Virus record (IMG/VR): IMGVR_UViG_3300046812_000397
Span: 1-37,612 of that record
Reading direction: 5' to 3' (one strand)
Origin: a virus
Length of the DNA stretch: 37,612 nt
Of the stretch, positions 1-8,478 are shown piece after piece. The position numbers and the translations under genes were made by a program. The stretch's first letter is position 1. Every line of letters begins with the position of its first letter. The notes beneath the pieces were generated by a model, which was given only the letters and a program-made list of their open reading frames with translations, searched no databases and had not been told where the DNA came from.

Positions 1-3000
1 GGACTTGAGCCTCTTGAGATTCGCCATGTCCTTGGCGATCTGGCCCCGGTGGACGTACAGCCACGAGCCCTTGGCCGGGTGCCGGAGACCGGTCTTGAAG
101 GCGTTCTCCAGGCCGATGTAGTCGTGGTACTCGGCCCGCTGGAGCGCCTTGAGCTTCGCCATGAACGCGGCCTGGGTCAGCTTCGGCCCCCGGACGGGGA
201 CGGCTGCCCCGGCCGGGACGGGGCCGGTGGCGATTTTCTCCAGCGCGGTGACCTGGTGCTGGATCTCGTGCAGCCAGCCGGGGTGGCCGCCCGGCCCGGA
301 GTAGGACAGGCCCTTGTCCCGCGTGGTGGTCATCAGCGCCCTGAGCGTGGAGTTGAGGTGGCTCATGACAGTCTTGGTGCCGCCCTTGTGGAACACCGCG
401 TCGTAGGCGGCCTCCTCGGCCGACTGCCGCTTGGCCAGGGTGCCCAGCTCGCCCGTGATGGTCGACTTGTGCCCGGACAGGTACGAGCCGGGCCTGGCGG
501 CCTTGAGGCTGGCCAGCTCGGCCTTGCGGAAGCCCATGTAGTCCTGGTACTCGCGGGCCTGCGCGGCCTTGATCTTGGAGTGCCAGGCGGTGACCGAGCC
601 GCCCGACGCCAGCCCGCCGATGAGGCCGCCCGCCGCGTACCCGTGGCCGCTGCCGATCTGGCCGGCACCGGTACCGAACCCGCGCCCGTTGTGCGCCCCG
701 TAGTTGAGCGCAGCCGCGATGTTGGCCAGCGGATCGTAGATATTGAAACTGGTTCCTGGCCAGTGGTAGGCCAAAAACGTACTCATGATCGTCTGCATCA
801 GTCCGCGAGACGGATCTCCCGCTGCTGCGTTCGAATCCCAGTTATTGATCGCGTTGGGGTTGCCTCCCGATTCGGTCTGCATCTGGTACAGGACGTAGTG
901 CAGGTACGAGGCGGGGAGCCCTTCCATCGCGAGTGCCTGGAGGACCAGCCCGGCCCAGCGGGCCACCCCGGAGCCGACGTTGCCGACCTGCTGGGACAGG
1001 CCCGCCTGGGCCGCCGCCTTCTGCCTGGACAGCTCGGCCCGCATCTGGGAGATGAACGAGTTGAGCATCGTCTGCCGGAAGGTCTCGTGCTGGCCGACCG
1101 CGTACTGACCGGTCAGCACCGAGGTGTCCCCGGTCGGGATCATGTTGGCGACGTGCGGCAGGAGGACGCCGCCCGAGGCGTAGCCGGGGATCAGCCCGCC
1201 CCGCGCGTAGGCCCCGGCGTTGATCTTGTCCATGGTCTGCTTGCCGTACTTGTTCACGGCCTTGGCCTGGACCACGTACTCGCCCTTGGACGCCATGATC
1301 GGCACGTCGTCGGCGGTGGGACCGGTGCCCATATCGATGAACCCGCCCGCCGCGAGCCCGCCGCTGCCACGGCCCGCCGCCGTGTGCGTGCCGGGCGCCT
1401 GGCCGGTGCCGGTGGTGATCCTGAACGACCCGTCACCGGTCATGATGATCTGCATGGCTTCCTTGGGCGGGATGCCGAGCACCTTGGTGATCATGGCCGC
1501 GATCTGGCCCTTGGACTGGTCCGCCGCCCGGCCGGACAGCACGAGGTCGGTGATCAGGCGGTTGCGGGCCTGGTGCGCGGCGTCGGAGTCCCGGCCGGAC
1601 TGGGCCACGGCCCGGCCGTACGCGGCAGCCGCGTCCCGCACGCCGTTGTACTTGAGGATCGCGTTGTTGATGTCGTTGAGGAGCTGGTTGGCGATGTAGC
1701 TGCCCTGCGCCTGCATCGCCCCGGTGAGCAGCGCTTCCTGGGTGGTCGCCTGGTTGGTGATGTCCTTGAGCCGCTGGGTCGAGCCGTGCGCGTTGCCCAG
1801 CCACTTGGTCAGGGCCTGCATCGAGATCGGTCCCTGGTACCCGGCCTCCTGGGCCAGGGCCACGAGCTGGGCGGTGGCCTCCTGGCTGCCCCTGGCGTAC
1901 TTGACCATGGGCTGGATGGCGGCCTTGACCCCCTCGGTGAACAGGTTGTTGGCGATGCCCGCCGTCCGCCAGCTCGCGAACAGCTTGTCCACGTTCTGGA
2001 CCTGATCCCCGAACGCCTGGTTGAGCGCGATGCCGGCCGGGGTCAGCGAGTCGATGGCGGCGTGGGCGTCGGCGTACTTGACCTTGAGCTTGCCCAGGGA
2101 GAAGGTCAGCTTGCCGCTGTGGTCCGACAGGGTTTTGAAGCCCTGTGCCACGGTGTCGAACGCGCCCTGGGTGCCGGTCACGTCGCTGATGAACGAGCCC
2201 CACGCCTGGTTCAGCTTCGAGATGGCCTGGTACTCGTCGGTAACCGTGCGGCCGAGCACGTCCAGGTCGTTGCCGAGCGTCCCCGCCTGGGTGCCCATCG
2301 CCTGGTACGCCGCCGTGGTGGCCGCCACCTGGACCTTGATGACGGCCCACGCGGCGCTGCCCTTGGTCAGGAGCTGCTGGGTGGTGATCCCGGCCGCGTT
2401 CAGCGCGCCGAGGGCCTGGGTGTTCCCGCCGTAGGTCTTGGCCAGGATGCCCACCCGGCCGGCCACCAGCCGGTACTGGTCCCCGAGCTGGCTCTGCGAG
2501 TTCCTGAGAATGTCGACGGCGGACTTGGCCGCGTTCCACGCCCCCGACACGACCGTCATCGACTGGCCGGTGCGGATGTTCTGGACGGTGAGGTACTTGG
2601 TGGTGTTCGCCAGCTCGGACTGCGCCTTGGCCAGCCGGGACGCGTTGGACGCCTGGGCCGCCATGAGGGTGGGCAGGAGCTGCGCCCCCGACGCCGCCTG
2701 GATCGTCTTCTGGAGCCCGTCAGCGAAGTCCTGGGTGGCGTTGTGCGAGCTGCGCAGCAAGATGACCAGCCCGGCGATGGCCGAGGCGACCAGGGTGACC
2801 CAGAAGATGACCGGGACCTTGCTCAGCAGGGTTGCCGCCTGGGACAGGGCGTACATCGACGCGGCGGCCACGCCATCGGACGCGGCCAGGGAGAACATGG
2901 CTACCGTCCAGCCGATCGCCAGCTTGATGACGCCGACCATGCTCAGGGCGAACGACTTGAGGGCGTTGTAGCCGACCAGGGTGATGGCCTCGTTGAACTT

Positions 3001-4551
3001 GGTGAACGCGCCCGCCAGCTTGACGATCCCGGCCACCAGGCCGAGGCTCATGGTGACCGCGAGGCCGCCGTAGATGAAGAACCCGTGCAGCAGCAGGCCC
3101 GCCGCGATGACCGGCTCAGCGAAGTTGGCGAAGGCCGCGATGACGTGCAGGATGGCGTTGCCCACCGTCAGCAGGATCTCCGCGTAGCCGGGCACGGCCC
3201 GGAACACCGAGGCGAAGATGGAGCCGAAGGCGGCGAAGGAATCGCCCAGCTTCTGCACGTCGTCCACGGCGTGCTGCATGAACTTGTTGACCCCGGAGCC
3301 GGTGGTGACGGCGACCACGAACCGGGCGGCGAGCTGGTCGAGCACGTGGCCGGTGCCGGTGGCGATCTGGTTGAACGCCCCGCCCCGCTTGTTCATGATC
3401 AGCAGCGCGTCACCGAATAGCTGGTAGACCTCGGGCCGCACCGCTTCCTGGAGGCTCTTGAAGCTGTTGGTCAGCGGCGGGACCGCCTGGCCGGTGGCGG
3501 TCATCACGGTGTGGACGGCCTGCATCCGCTTGAAGATGTCCGTGGCCGCGTCGGCCCCGGCCACGCCGAAGGCGGCCACGGCGATGGCGGCGGGCACCCA
3601 CACCGCGATCAGCTCGATCACCGCGTCGGCCAGCAGGTGCCACACCGCCACGGAGGTGAACATCTTGGGCAGGATCGTGTTGAGCACGCCGCCGAACAGG
3701 GTGATGTGGCCGGTGAGCAGGCGCCAGCCGGCCGCCGCCGCCGTGGTGCCCGACTTGGTGCTGCGGAAGAACGCGTTCATGGCCGTGTTGGCGATGGGGG
3801 AGTCCTTCGACCCCAGCTTCTCCACCACCGACTCGATGCCCAGCAGCGCGGACTCCGCGCCGAGCAGCTTGGCCGTGTCGACGTTCTTGCCCAGGGAGAT
3901 ATCGGCCGCCTCGCGCCGCAGCCGCAGGATCTCGGCCTCGGACACGGCCAGGGCCGATTGCAGGTTGCCCCGTTCCGCCTTGAGCTGGATCGTCCGGGCG
4001 TCGGAGTTGAGCACCCGCAGCTCGGCGTCGATGGCCCTGATCCGGTCCTCGGCCTTGCGGATGTCCACGTTGGCGGTCAGCTTGGACAGCGACTCGTTCA
4101 GGTGGAACGACTCGGCTTGCAGGGCCGAGATCTTGGCTATCGCCCTGGCCGAGTCCGCGTCGATCTGCTGGTCGCTCAGTTGCTGCCGGAGTTTCTTGGC
4201 CTGGGCTATCTCCCGCGCGATGGCGGCGTCCACTTTCTTGGTGTCGACGCCCATCGTGATGTTGGTGCTGGACCGGATCAGCGCGGAGAGCCTGGCCTGG
4301 AGGGCGGCGATCTTGGCCTCGGCGGCCTTGGTGGTGACGTCGGCCCGCATCTTGGCCAGCGTGTCCCGCATCGCCTCCATCCGGCCCTTGAGGTCGGCCA
4401 CCGCCTTGGCCGAGTCCTTGGTGTCCACGCCGAGCTGGATCTTCGGCTTGAACCCGGCCAGGTCGCGCCGCAGCAGGGCGTCGGCCTTCTGCCGGAACCC
4501 GACTGTCGCGGGATTGATGACGACCGCGACGTCAGCGAGAACCTTGGGCAT
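1..4551 (-). CDS. Tape measure protein with lytic transglycosylase (SLT) motif, C-terminus beyond the window
   Basis: One open minus-strand frame runs from an ATG at 4551 off the left edge (about 1517 residues visible). It should set tail length and help DNA entry. Residues ~20-230 are charged and helical with regular hydrophobic spacing (coiled-coil-like). Several long hydrophobic stretches follow (~300-350 and ~440-620), as is usual in tape measures. Near residue ~1225 the stretch QTESGGNPNAIN followed by GLMQTI matches the SLT lysozyme-like signature, whose Glu is catalytic in that family. Gly/Ala loops such as GGLIGGLASGG follow. The ATG shares one base with the stop of the gp10-like gene upstream, and the chaperone genes just before it fit the conserved siphovirus order. 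Base composition is less GC-rich around 730-880, where the SLT motif lies. Confidence 0.93.
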   Translation of the reverse strand, partial: MPKVLADVAVVINPATVGFRQKADALLRRDLAGFKPKIQLGVDTKDSAKAVADLKGRMEAMRDTLAKMRADVTTKAAEAKIAALQARLSALIRSSTNITMGVDTKKVDAAIAREIAQAKKLRQQLSDQQIDADSARAIAKISALQAESFHLNESLSKLTANVDIRKAEDRIRAIDAELRVLNSDARTIQLKAERGNLQSALAVSEAEILRLRREAADISLGKNVDTAKLLGAESALLGIESVVEKLGSKDSPIANTAMNAFFRSTKSGTTAAAAGWRLLTGHITLFGGVLNTILPKMFTSVAVWHLLADAVIELIAVWVPAAIAVAAFGVAGADAATDIFKRMQAVHTVMTATGQAVPPLTNSFKSLQEAVRPEVYQLFGDALLIMNKRGGAFNQIATGTGHVLDQLAARFVVAVTTGSGVNKFMQHAVDDVQKLGDSFAAFGSIFASVFRAVPGYAEILLTVGNAILHVIAAFANFAEPVIAAGLLLHGFFIYGGLAVTMSLGLVAGIVKLAGAFTKFNEAITLVGYNALKSFALSMVGVIKLAIGWTVAMFSLAASDGVAAASMYALSQAATLLSKVPVIFWVTLVASAIAGLVILLRSSHNATQDFADGLQKTIQAASGAQLLPTLMAAQASNASRLAKAQSELANTTKYLTVQNIRTGQSMTVVSGAWNAAKSAVDILRNSQSQLGDQYRLVAGRVGILAKTYGGNTQALGALNAAGITTQQLLTKGSAAWAVIKVQVAATTAAYQAMGTQAGTLGNDLDVLGRTVTDEYQAISKLNQAWGSFISDVTGTQGAFDTVAQGFKTLSDHSGKLTFSLGKLKVKYADAHAAIDSLTPAGIALNQAFGDQVQNVDKLFASWRTAGIANNLFTEGVKAAIQPMVKYARGSQEATAQLVALAQEAGYQGPISMQALTKWLGNAHGSTQRLKDITNQATTQEALLTGAMQAQGSYIANQLLNDINNAILKYNGVRDAAAAYGRAVAQSGRDSDAAHQARNRLITDLVLSGRAADQSKGQIAAMITKVLGIPPKEAMQIIMTGDGSFRITTGTGQAPGTHTAAGRGSGGLAAGGFIDMGTGPTADDVPIMASKGEYVVQAKAVNKYGKQTMDKINAGAYARGGLIPGYASGGVLLPHVANMIPTGDTSVLTGQYAVGQHETFRQTMLNSFISQMRAELSRQKAAAQAGLSQQVGNVGSGVARWAGLVLQALAMEGLPASYLHYVLYQMQTESGGNPNAINNWDSNAAAGDPSRGLMQTIMSTFLAYHWPGTSFNIYDPLANIAAALNYGAHNGRGFGTGAGQIGSGHGYAAGGLIGGLASGGSVTAWHSKIKAAQAREYQDYMGFRKAELASLKAARPGSYLSGHKSTITGELGTLAKRQSAEEAAYDAVFHKGGTKTVMSHLNSTLRALMTTTRDKGLSYSGPGGHPGWLHEIQHQVTALEKIATGPVPAGAAVPVRGPKLTQAAFMAKLKALQRAEYHDYIGLENAFKTGLRHPAKGSWLYVHRGQIAKDMANLKRLKS

Positions 4552-4928
4552 CAGAACCTCGCCACCAGGGTGTCGAGCGCCGTGGTGAGGAACGGGTAGG
4601 CGTGCTCCATCTGGCTGGCCGGGTACTCCAGGAAGATGCCCGCGTTACCGGCCGCGTTGACCCCGCCGTACAGCTCGCCGGTCAGCACGCCCCGGCCCAG
4701 GTGCGGCCGGATGCTCGCCTTGGTGAAGCCGACCGCCTGGGCGGTGCTGTTGGCGCCGGCCCGGCGGCGGCGGTCCCTGCGGTCCAGCGTGCGGACGGGG
4801 ACCAGCCGCCGGGCGGTCGTCGCCACCTCCTCGGACATCTCCATCAGCATCCGGGCGAGGGGGCTGTCCGCGTTCTTGAACAGGCCGTCCAGCGCCGCCG
4901 GGCTCCAGGTGATCTTGATGTCCTCCAC
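4551..4928 (-). CDS. HK97 gp10-like neck/tail-completion protein
   Basis: 125 residues. The protein starts MEDIKITWSPAALDGLF, has a basic patch (TLDRRDRRRRAG) and then a GFTKASIRPHLG segment, ending in LEYPASQMEHAYPFLTTALD. The pattern of an N-terminal helix, a basic loop and a late 'hPFl..Al' segment is typical of HK97-gp10-like neck or minor tail proteins. In most siphoviruses such a gene lies between the head-tail adaptor and the major tail gene; here it lies between the chaperones and the tape measure. That position is unusual. Its stop overlaps the tape measure start. The family call rests on pattern and context only. Confidence 0.7.
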   Translation of the reverse strand: MEDIKITWSPAALDGLFKNADSPLARMLMEMSEEVATTARRLVPVRTLDRRDRRRRAGANSTAQAVGFTKASIRPHLGRGVLTGELYGGVNAAGNAGIFLEYPASQMEHAYPFLTTALDTLVARF

Positions 4929-4930
4929 GG

Positions 4931-5847
4931 CTACAGCTCCTCGTCCCGCAGCATCCAGGCGGGCGTGCCGGAGGGGTCGTCGGGAGCGGCCACCACCTCG
5001 TCCGGGTTCGCGAACCGCATGCCCATCGCCTCCTGGTGCGCCCGCAGCGCCTCTTTCGCCTCAGCCGCCGGGTCCTCGATGATCCCGAGCAGGATGTCCA
5101 GCTCCTCCAGTTGCTTCTCGTCCCTCCCCTCGGCCTGGATCGAGTAGGCGACGTTGCATAGCTGGCGCGGGGTCAGCGCCTCGATCCCCTGGCCCGTTTG
5201 CCGGATGAGCGTGCCGTCGAGCCGCCCGAGATTGCGCGTCGTCCACCCGAGGAGGAGGGCGACGGCCTGGTAGGGCGCCCGGCGATGATCTCCGTGGTCT
5301 GGGAGATGACGTCCAGCAGCTCCTCGGCGTCGGCGCGGGTGTCGATCGCGTGCTCCTCGAAGATCTTCCAGTCGCCGGGGTCGTAGTCCGCGCACAGGGT
5401 CTGGTCGGGCTCGTTCACCGTGCAGGGCGAGGCGTCCGGTTCCGCGCCGCGCTCCACCCGCAGGCAGGCCGCGCACTGGCCGCACCGCTCCGGGGCGCAC
5501 TTCTCGCACTGGCCGCAGCCGGGCTGGCCGGGGTGGATGCAGTCGCGGAGCATGGCGTACATGGCGGACATGGCCTTGGCGTCCTGCACGCTCATGTCGG
5601 CGTACATCGAGAACTTGAGCAGCGGCATCGCGCCGATCTTGTCCGCGATCCGGAACTTGCGGCCCTTGAAGGTGACCGTCCGGCCGTCATCGACCACGGA
5701 GCCGTCGATGACTGCGGCCGGGCGGACGTCATCGTCGTCCTCGCTGCCCCGTGGCATGGTGCCGGACAGGCGCTGGAGCCTGGCCAGCTCGGCGTCGTAG
5801 TCGATTTCGAGACCGGCGTCCTGGGCCTGATCCTGGTCCTGTGACAT
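4931..5847 (-). CDS. Tail assembly chaperone gpGT (-1 frameshift product)
   Basis: A second frame, -1 relative to gpG, is open from 5509 to its stop at 4931 with no convincing start of its own. Its useful sequence begins at about 5280 with YQAVALLLGWTTRNLG and continues with GTLIRQTGQGIEALTP and an acidic end. This is the classic gpG/gpGT layout of long-tailed phages, in which a small share of ribosomes slip back one base. Where the zero frame becomes nonsense (after EIIAGRP) and the -1 frame becomes protein-like, the slip should lie near 5260-5300. No canonical slippery heptamer was identified with certainty there. The stop lies 2 nt before the start of the gp10-like gene. Confidence 0.75.
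5173..5847 (-). CDS. Tail assembly chaperone gpG (short product)
   Basis: 224 residues in the zero frame, ATG at 5847. It lies between the major tail gene and the tape measure, the usual place for gpG, which chaperones the tape measure during tail assembly. The N-terminus is acidic (GSEDDDDVRP), followed by TVTFKGRKFRIADKIGAMPL and helical segments. The stretch around residues 105-150 holds many cysteines in CxxC spacing (CGQCEKC, CGQCAACL), an unusual metal-binding-like insertion for this family. After residue ~190 the zero frame becomes low-complexity Ser/Arg sequence, as expected downstream of a frameshift site. Confidence 0.82.
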   Translation of the reverse strand: MSQDQDQAQDAGLEIDYDAELARLQRLSGTMPRGSEDDDDVRPAAVIDGSVVDDGRTVTFKGRKFRIADKIGAMPLLKFSMYADMSVQDAKAMSAMYAMLRDCIHPGQPGCGQCEKCAPERCGQCAACLRVERGAEPDASPCTVNEPDQTLCADYDPGDWKIFEEHAIDTRADAEELLDVISQTTEIIAGRPTRPSPSSSGGRRAISGGSTARSSGKRARGSRR

Positions 5848-5927
5848 GGCTGTCTCCTCTTGCGGGTGGTCGCGGGTGTAGCCGGCCAGGGCGCCACACC
5901 CGCTGAGACGCCCTGGCCGAGCTGGGA

Positions 5928-6374
5928 TCAGGTACCGGGCAGGCCGTAGACCGGGTACCTGGAGATCTTGCTGGCGGCGTTCCAGGTCGACTTGAGCGAG
6001 ACAGCCGCCGTGACGCCTCCGGCCAGCGCGTAGTCCGGCAGGATGGTGCCCCAGAAGTACTGCGGGACAGGAGACATCTGGCTGGCCTGGTTGGACGGGT
6101 AGAGGTAGAAGTTCCTCGGGAGTCCGTCCGTGGCCGCGACGTACGTCTGAGCGGTGGCGGTGTCGTAGAAGCCGGAGAAGTCTCCCGAGGCGTCAGGGAG
6201 ACCTGCGACGTAGATCAGGTTCGAGTCCGTCATGGCGGTGACGTCGACCTTGGCCACCGTGAAGTTGATGGACCAGTCCGACAGGAAGGCCATGGGGGAT
6301 GCGACGGGGTTGGCCCCGCCGATCGGGTCGACGCTGACATACGCCACGCCGTTGCGACCGTGGATGCGACTCAA
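5928..6374 (-). CDS. Major tail (tube) protein
   Basis: 148 residues from a TTG at 6374. The upstream GAAGGAG, about 8 nt before the TTG, decides this start, although the frame is open further upstream. The sequence begins MSRIHGRNGVAYVSVDP and has a WSINFTVAKVDVTAMTDSN segment and FSGFYD, a pattern common to actinophage major tail tube proteins. Position directly before the gpG/gpGT pair supports the role. It is the last virion gene before the divergent region at 6375-6612, and its own SD plus the break in gene packing suggest a strong separate promoter, as expected for an abundant structural protein. Confidence 0.82.
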   Translation of the reverse strand: MSRIHGRNGVAYVSVDPIGGANPVASPMAFLSDWSINFTVAKVDVTAMTDSNLIYVAGLPDASGDFSGFYDTATAQTYVAATDGLPRNFYLYPSNQASQMSPVPQYFWGTILPDYALAGGVTAAVSLKSTWNAASKISRYPVYGLPGT

Positions 6375-6612
6375 AGTACTGACTCCTTCACAGACTGTGA
6401 ATAGGAGCCGGCTCTGCATCCGTACGAGCAGCAGCGGTAGCTATGCGCTCCGGCGGTAACTTACGCACCAGGTTACGGCAGCAGTTTATGAACAGGCGAT
6501 AGCCGGGTTACCCTGGTATCCAGCGAGGCCCGGCCCGTGCTGGAGCGGCCTGCCCCTACCTGCAAAGGGGGCAGTACGCTCACCATCGACCAGCACGGTT
6601 CGGGCCTCATAC
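6375..6612. other. Divergent intergenic region
   Basis: About 240 nt lie between the leftward major tail gene and the rightward 6613 gene. The stretch is richer in A/T than its surroundings and has TAAC/GTTA steps (6460-6480) and a GGTTACCCTGG element (6508-6518) that recurs upstream of 12934. It probably holds promoters for both directions. No ORF here is convincing. Confidence 0.5.
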
Positions 6613-6909
6613 ATGGACGAGGAGCGGTGGCTGCCGGCCCCTGGCTACGCGGGCTGGTACGAGGTGAGCGACCTCGGCGCCGTGCTGTCCCTGCCCCGCG
6701 CGTCCACGGCCGGGGGCCTGCTCGCCGTCCAGCTCAACTCGCGCGGGTACCGGGTCGTCGTGCTGTGCAAGTACGGCCGGTGCCGGACGGTCCCGGTAGG
6801 GCGCCTGGTCCTGCTGGCCTTCGCCGGGCCTGCCTGCGGGCGCCGAGCCCGCCATGGTGTCAAGGGACCTGCCGACGACAGCCTGGCTAACCTATCCTGG
6901 GGGCCATGA
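6613..6909 (+). CDS. NUMOD4-type protein, remnant of an HNH homing endonuclease
   Basis: 98 residues. The opening RWLPAPGYAGWYEVSDLGAV matches the NUMOD4 DNA-contact motif that precedes HNH nuclease domains. RGYRVVVLCKYGR and VGRLVLLAFAGP fit the segment that normally leads into the HNH core, and the final DDSLANLSWGP resembles the conserved 'DNrleNLeW' tail of these enzymes. The metal-binding His segment normally found between them is missing, so the core appears deleted and catalysis is unlikely. It sits in the non-structural island between major tail and protease genes, a plausible site for a decayed homing gene. The last 4 nt overlap the next gene. Confidence 0.6.
   Translation: MDEERWLPAPGYAGWYEVSDLGAVLSLPRASTAGGLLAVQLNSRGYRVVVLCKYGRCRTVPVGRLVLLAFAGPACGRRARHGVKGPADDSLANLSWGP
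6893..6898 (+). promoter_or_regulatory. -10 box (TATCCT) of the 6906 gene
   Basis: TATCCT ends 7 nt before the ATG at 6906, leaving no room for a Shine-Dalgarno site in a normal leader. The spacing fits a leaderless transcript. The same arrangement recurs at other plus-strand genes in this window. Confidence 0.45.
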
Positions 6910-7412
6910 TCATCCTCCAGGGAGACCACATCAGCGAGGTACCCGACCCCGAGCCGGAGGACCGGTTCGAGCTGGTCATGCAGCACCCGTTCAGCCGGCC
7001 GCGCAGGGACTCAGTGCAGGTCGTCCTGTATCTGGGCGAGGTCATCATCGGGATCGCAGCCGCCTCCGCGAGCATCCGCGCGCTGACCGAGACGGTGGTC
7101 CGGGCGACCGAGGGCCTGCCCGTCCGGCCCCCGTTCCCCGACGACGGGTCAGTGCTTGCCTCGGGCGCCATGGCCGCCGTCGCCTCGCTCAAGAACGCGT
7201 CCCTGGACATCACCGGGACCTTCGACGGCCCCCTGTCGGATGAGGGGCTGGACAGCCTGGCCGCGATGATGGAGCTGGACATGCCCCCGCGCCGGGACAG
7301 TGCCGCTGCCGCCGCGAGGCAGGCCCGCGAGGACGCCCTGCTGTCCCTGCGCATCCAGGGCGGGAACTCGTTCCGGGTCGCCGCCGGCGCGGTCAAGGTC
7401 AACTTCTCCTGA
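6906..7412 (+). CDS. Hypothetical protein
   Basis: 168 residues, not recognised. It starts MIILQGDHISEV. A hydrophobic stretch (VVLYLGEVIIGIAAASASI, ~residues 39-57) could be a buried helix or a weak membrane segment. An Ala/Arg-rich helix (DSAAAAARQAREDALLSL) precedes a C-terminus FRVAAGAVKVNFS. The ATG lies just after a TATCCT box, suggesting leaderless expression. The stop overlaps the next ATG (TGATG), so the two are translationally coupled. Confidence 0.6.
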   Translation: MIILQGDHISEVPDPEPEDRFELVMQHPFSRPRRDSVQVVLYLGEVIIGIAAASASIRALTETVVRATEGLPVRPPFPDDGSVLASGAMAAVASLKNASLDITGTFDGPLSDEGLDSLAAMMELDMPPRRDSAAAAARQAREDALLSLRIQGGNSFRVAAGAVKVNFS

Positions 7413-7618
7413 TGGCCAGGTCCGCGTACGTCTACGTGCTGGAGTGCCCCCGCGAGCCGCCACGGGCATGGACCGTCAAGCACGAGCTGCGGACCTGGCT
7501 GCGCGGGCAGGACATACCGGAAGACTGGGTACTGTGGCGCGCGGCCGACGCCGGCCCGGACGTGCCCCGCACCGAGATGAGCATCCAGGACGTGCTAGAA
7601 GGGTCGTACGGGAGGTGA
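7412..7618 (+). CDS. Hypothetical small protein
   Basis: 68 residues, not recognised: MARSAYVYVLECPREP, then WTVKHELRTWLRGQDIPEDW and a short acidic end. The start overlaps the stop of the 168-residue gene by one base, and the region has normal phage base composition. It may work with that protein. No catalytic motif is seen. Confidence 0.55.
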   Translation: MARSAYVYVLECPREPPRAWTVKHELRTWLRGQDIPEDWVLWRAADAGPDVPRTEMSIQDVLEGSYGR

Positions 7619-7705
7619 AGGGTGCGCGGCAAGCCCCGGCGGGCCGCCACGGGCACCCCCTGGCCAGCGGACAGGCCGCTGGCCTGTCATCGAGGAGATG
7701 ATGCA

Positions 7706-8233
7706 GTGAGGAAGATCGGCAGCATGCCGCGTACCGCGCGGCTATTCACCGGGATCATCGGCTCGGTACTCCTGCTGCTCGGAGTACTGACCGTGCACAG
7801 CACGCCCGCACACGCCATCAGCGGCGCGTGCTTCTATTACCCGGACAGCGGCAACCACGCCACTCTCAATGCATGGAATGGCGGGCCGGCCGTCAAGGTC
7901 TACCATAGCTGTGCAGACCCGAACGACCGCTTCACCATCCTCTTCCCAGGCGGGGGCAACGTCCAGCTAGAGTTCACTGGTGTCAACAGCAATAGCAATA
8001 AGTGCATCGGTGACACCAACAATGACGCTGGTAATGCGTCTACGGGCCTCACAGGGTGCAGTCCGGCCGGATGGGGAACCCTGTTCACGGAGCAGACCAG
8101 CGGATGCGGGTCCGGGCAGCTCGCATTCAGGAACAACCACTGGAACGGCTATCTCGGGCCGCCCAACCCCTACTCGGACGGCTCAGAGTTCTACCTGAAC
8201 AACTTCGGGTTCTTCTGCTTCACGATCGCTTAG
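7706..8233 (+). CDS. Secreted cysteine-containing protein, compositionally foreign (candidate moron gene)
   Basis: 175 residues from a GTG with GAGGAG 8 nt upstream. The same frame is open from another GTG at 7622 behind GGAGGTGAAGG, which would add 28 residues. The N-terminus is a clear signal peptide: basic n-region, LFTGIIGSVLLLLGVLTV core and an AHA cleavage site. The mature part has about eight Cys, many Asn/Gly and aromatics (CFYYPDSGNH, FRNNHWNGYLGPP). The family is not recognised; disulfides and a small beta fold are likely. The coding sequence is clearly poorer in GC and uses codons such as AAT and AAC in runs, unlike its neighbours, which suggests recent acquisition. A phage gene with an exported product suggests action on the cell envelope or surroundings. 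Confidence 0.75.
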   Translation: MRKIGSMPRTARLFTGIIGSVLLLLGVLTVHSTPAHAISGACFYYPDSGNHATLNAWNGGPAVKVYHSCADPNDRFTILFPGGGNVQLEFTGVNSNSNKCIGDTNNDAGNASTGLTGCSPAGWGTLFTEQTSGCGSGQLAFRNNHWNGYLGPPNPYSDGSEFYLNNFGFFCFTIA

Positions 8234-8271
8234 GACCAGGGGAACACGAGGGACCGGGCTGGAGGTGAGCA

Positions 8272-8478
8272 GTGCGGGGAGTACGCGGCAGGCCGAAGCC
8301 GTGGCGGCACCGGAAGTGGGGACGCCCGCCCCGCTGCCCGGCCTGCGGCAAGATCAGGTTCGCCACCTTCGAGATGGCCCAGGCCCGCCTCGATTACCTG
8401 ATGTCCGTGGGCGCGAGCCTGCGCCGGGTCTACCAGTGCGCGGACACCCCCTGGTACCACCTGACCAGCCATGGCTAG
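8272..8478 (+). CDS. Small basic zinc-ribbon-like protein
   Basis: 68 residues, GTG start with GGAGGTG just upstream. The N-terminus is very basic (GRPKPWRHRKWGRPPR). One CPAC knuckle is followed by KIRFATFEMAQARLDYL and a single later Cys (YQCAD), giving a half zinc-ribbon appearance. It probably binds nucleic acid, but no family is recognised. Its 3' end overlaps the start of the next zinc-ribbon gene by 8 nt. Confidence 0.62.
   Translation: MRGVRGRPKPWRHRKWGRPPRCPACGKIRFATFEMAQARLDYLMSVGASLRRVYQCADTPWYHLTSHG

Noticed and set aside
49-3420. Long plus-strand open frame of 1123 codons
   Set aside because: It is the mirror frame of the tape measure gene. The product is a Gly/Arg/Val/Leu-rich low-information sequence, while the minus strand shows helical, SLT and membrane motifs.
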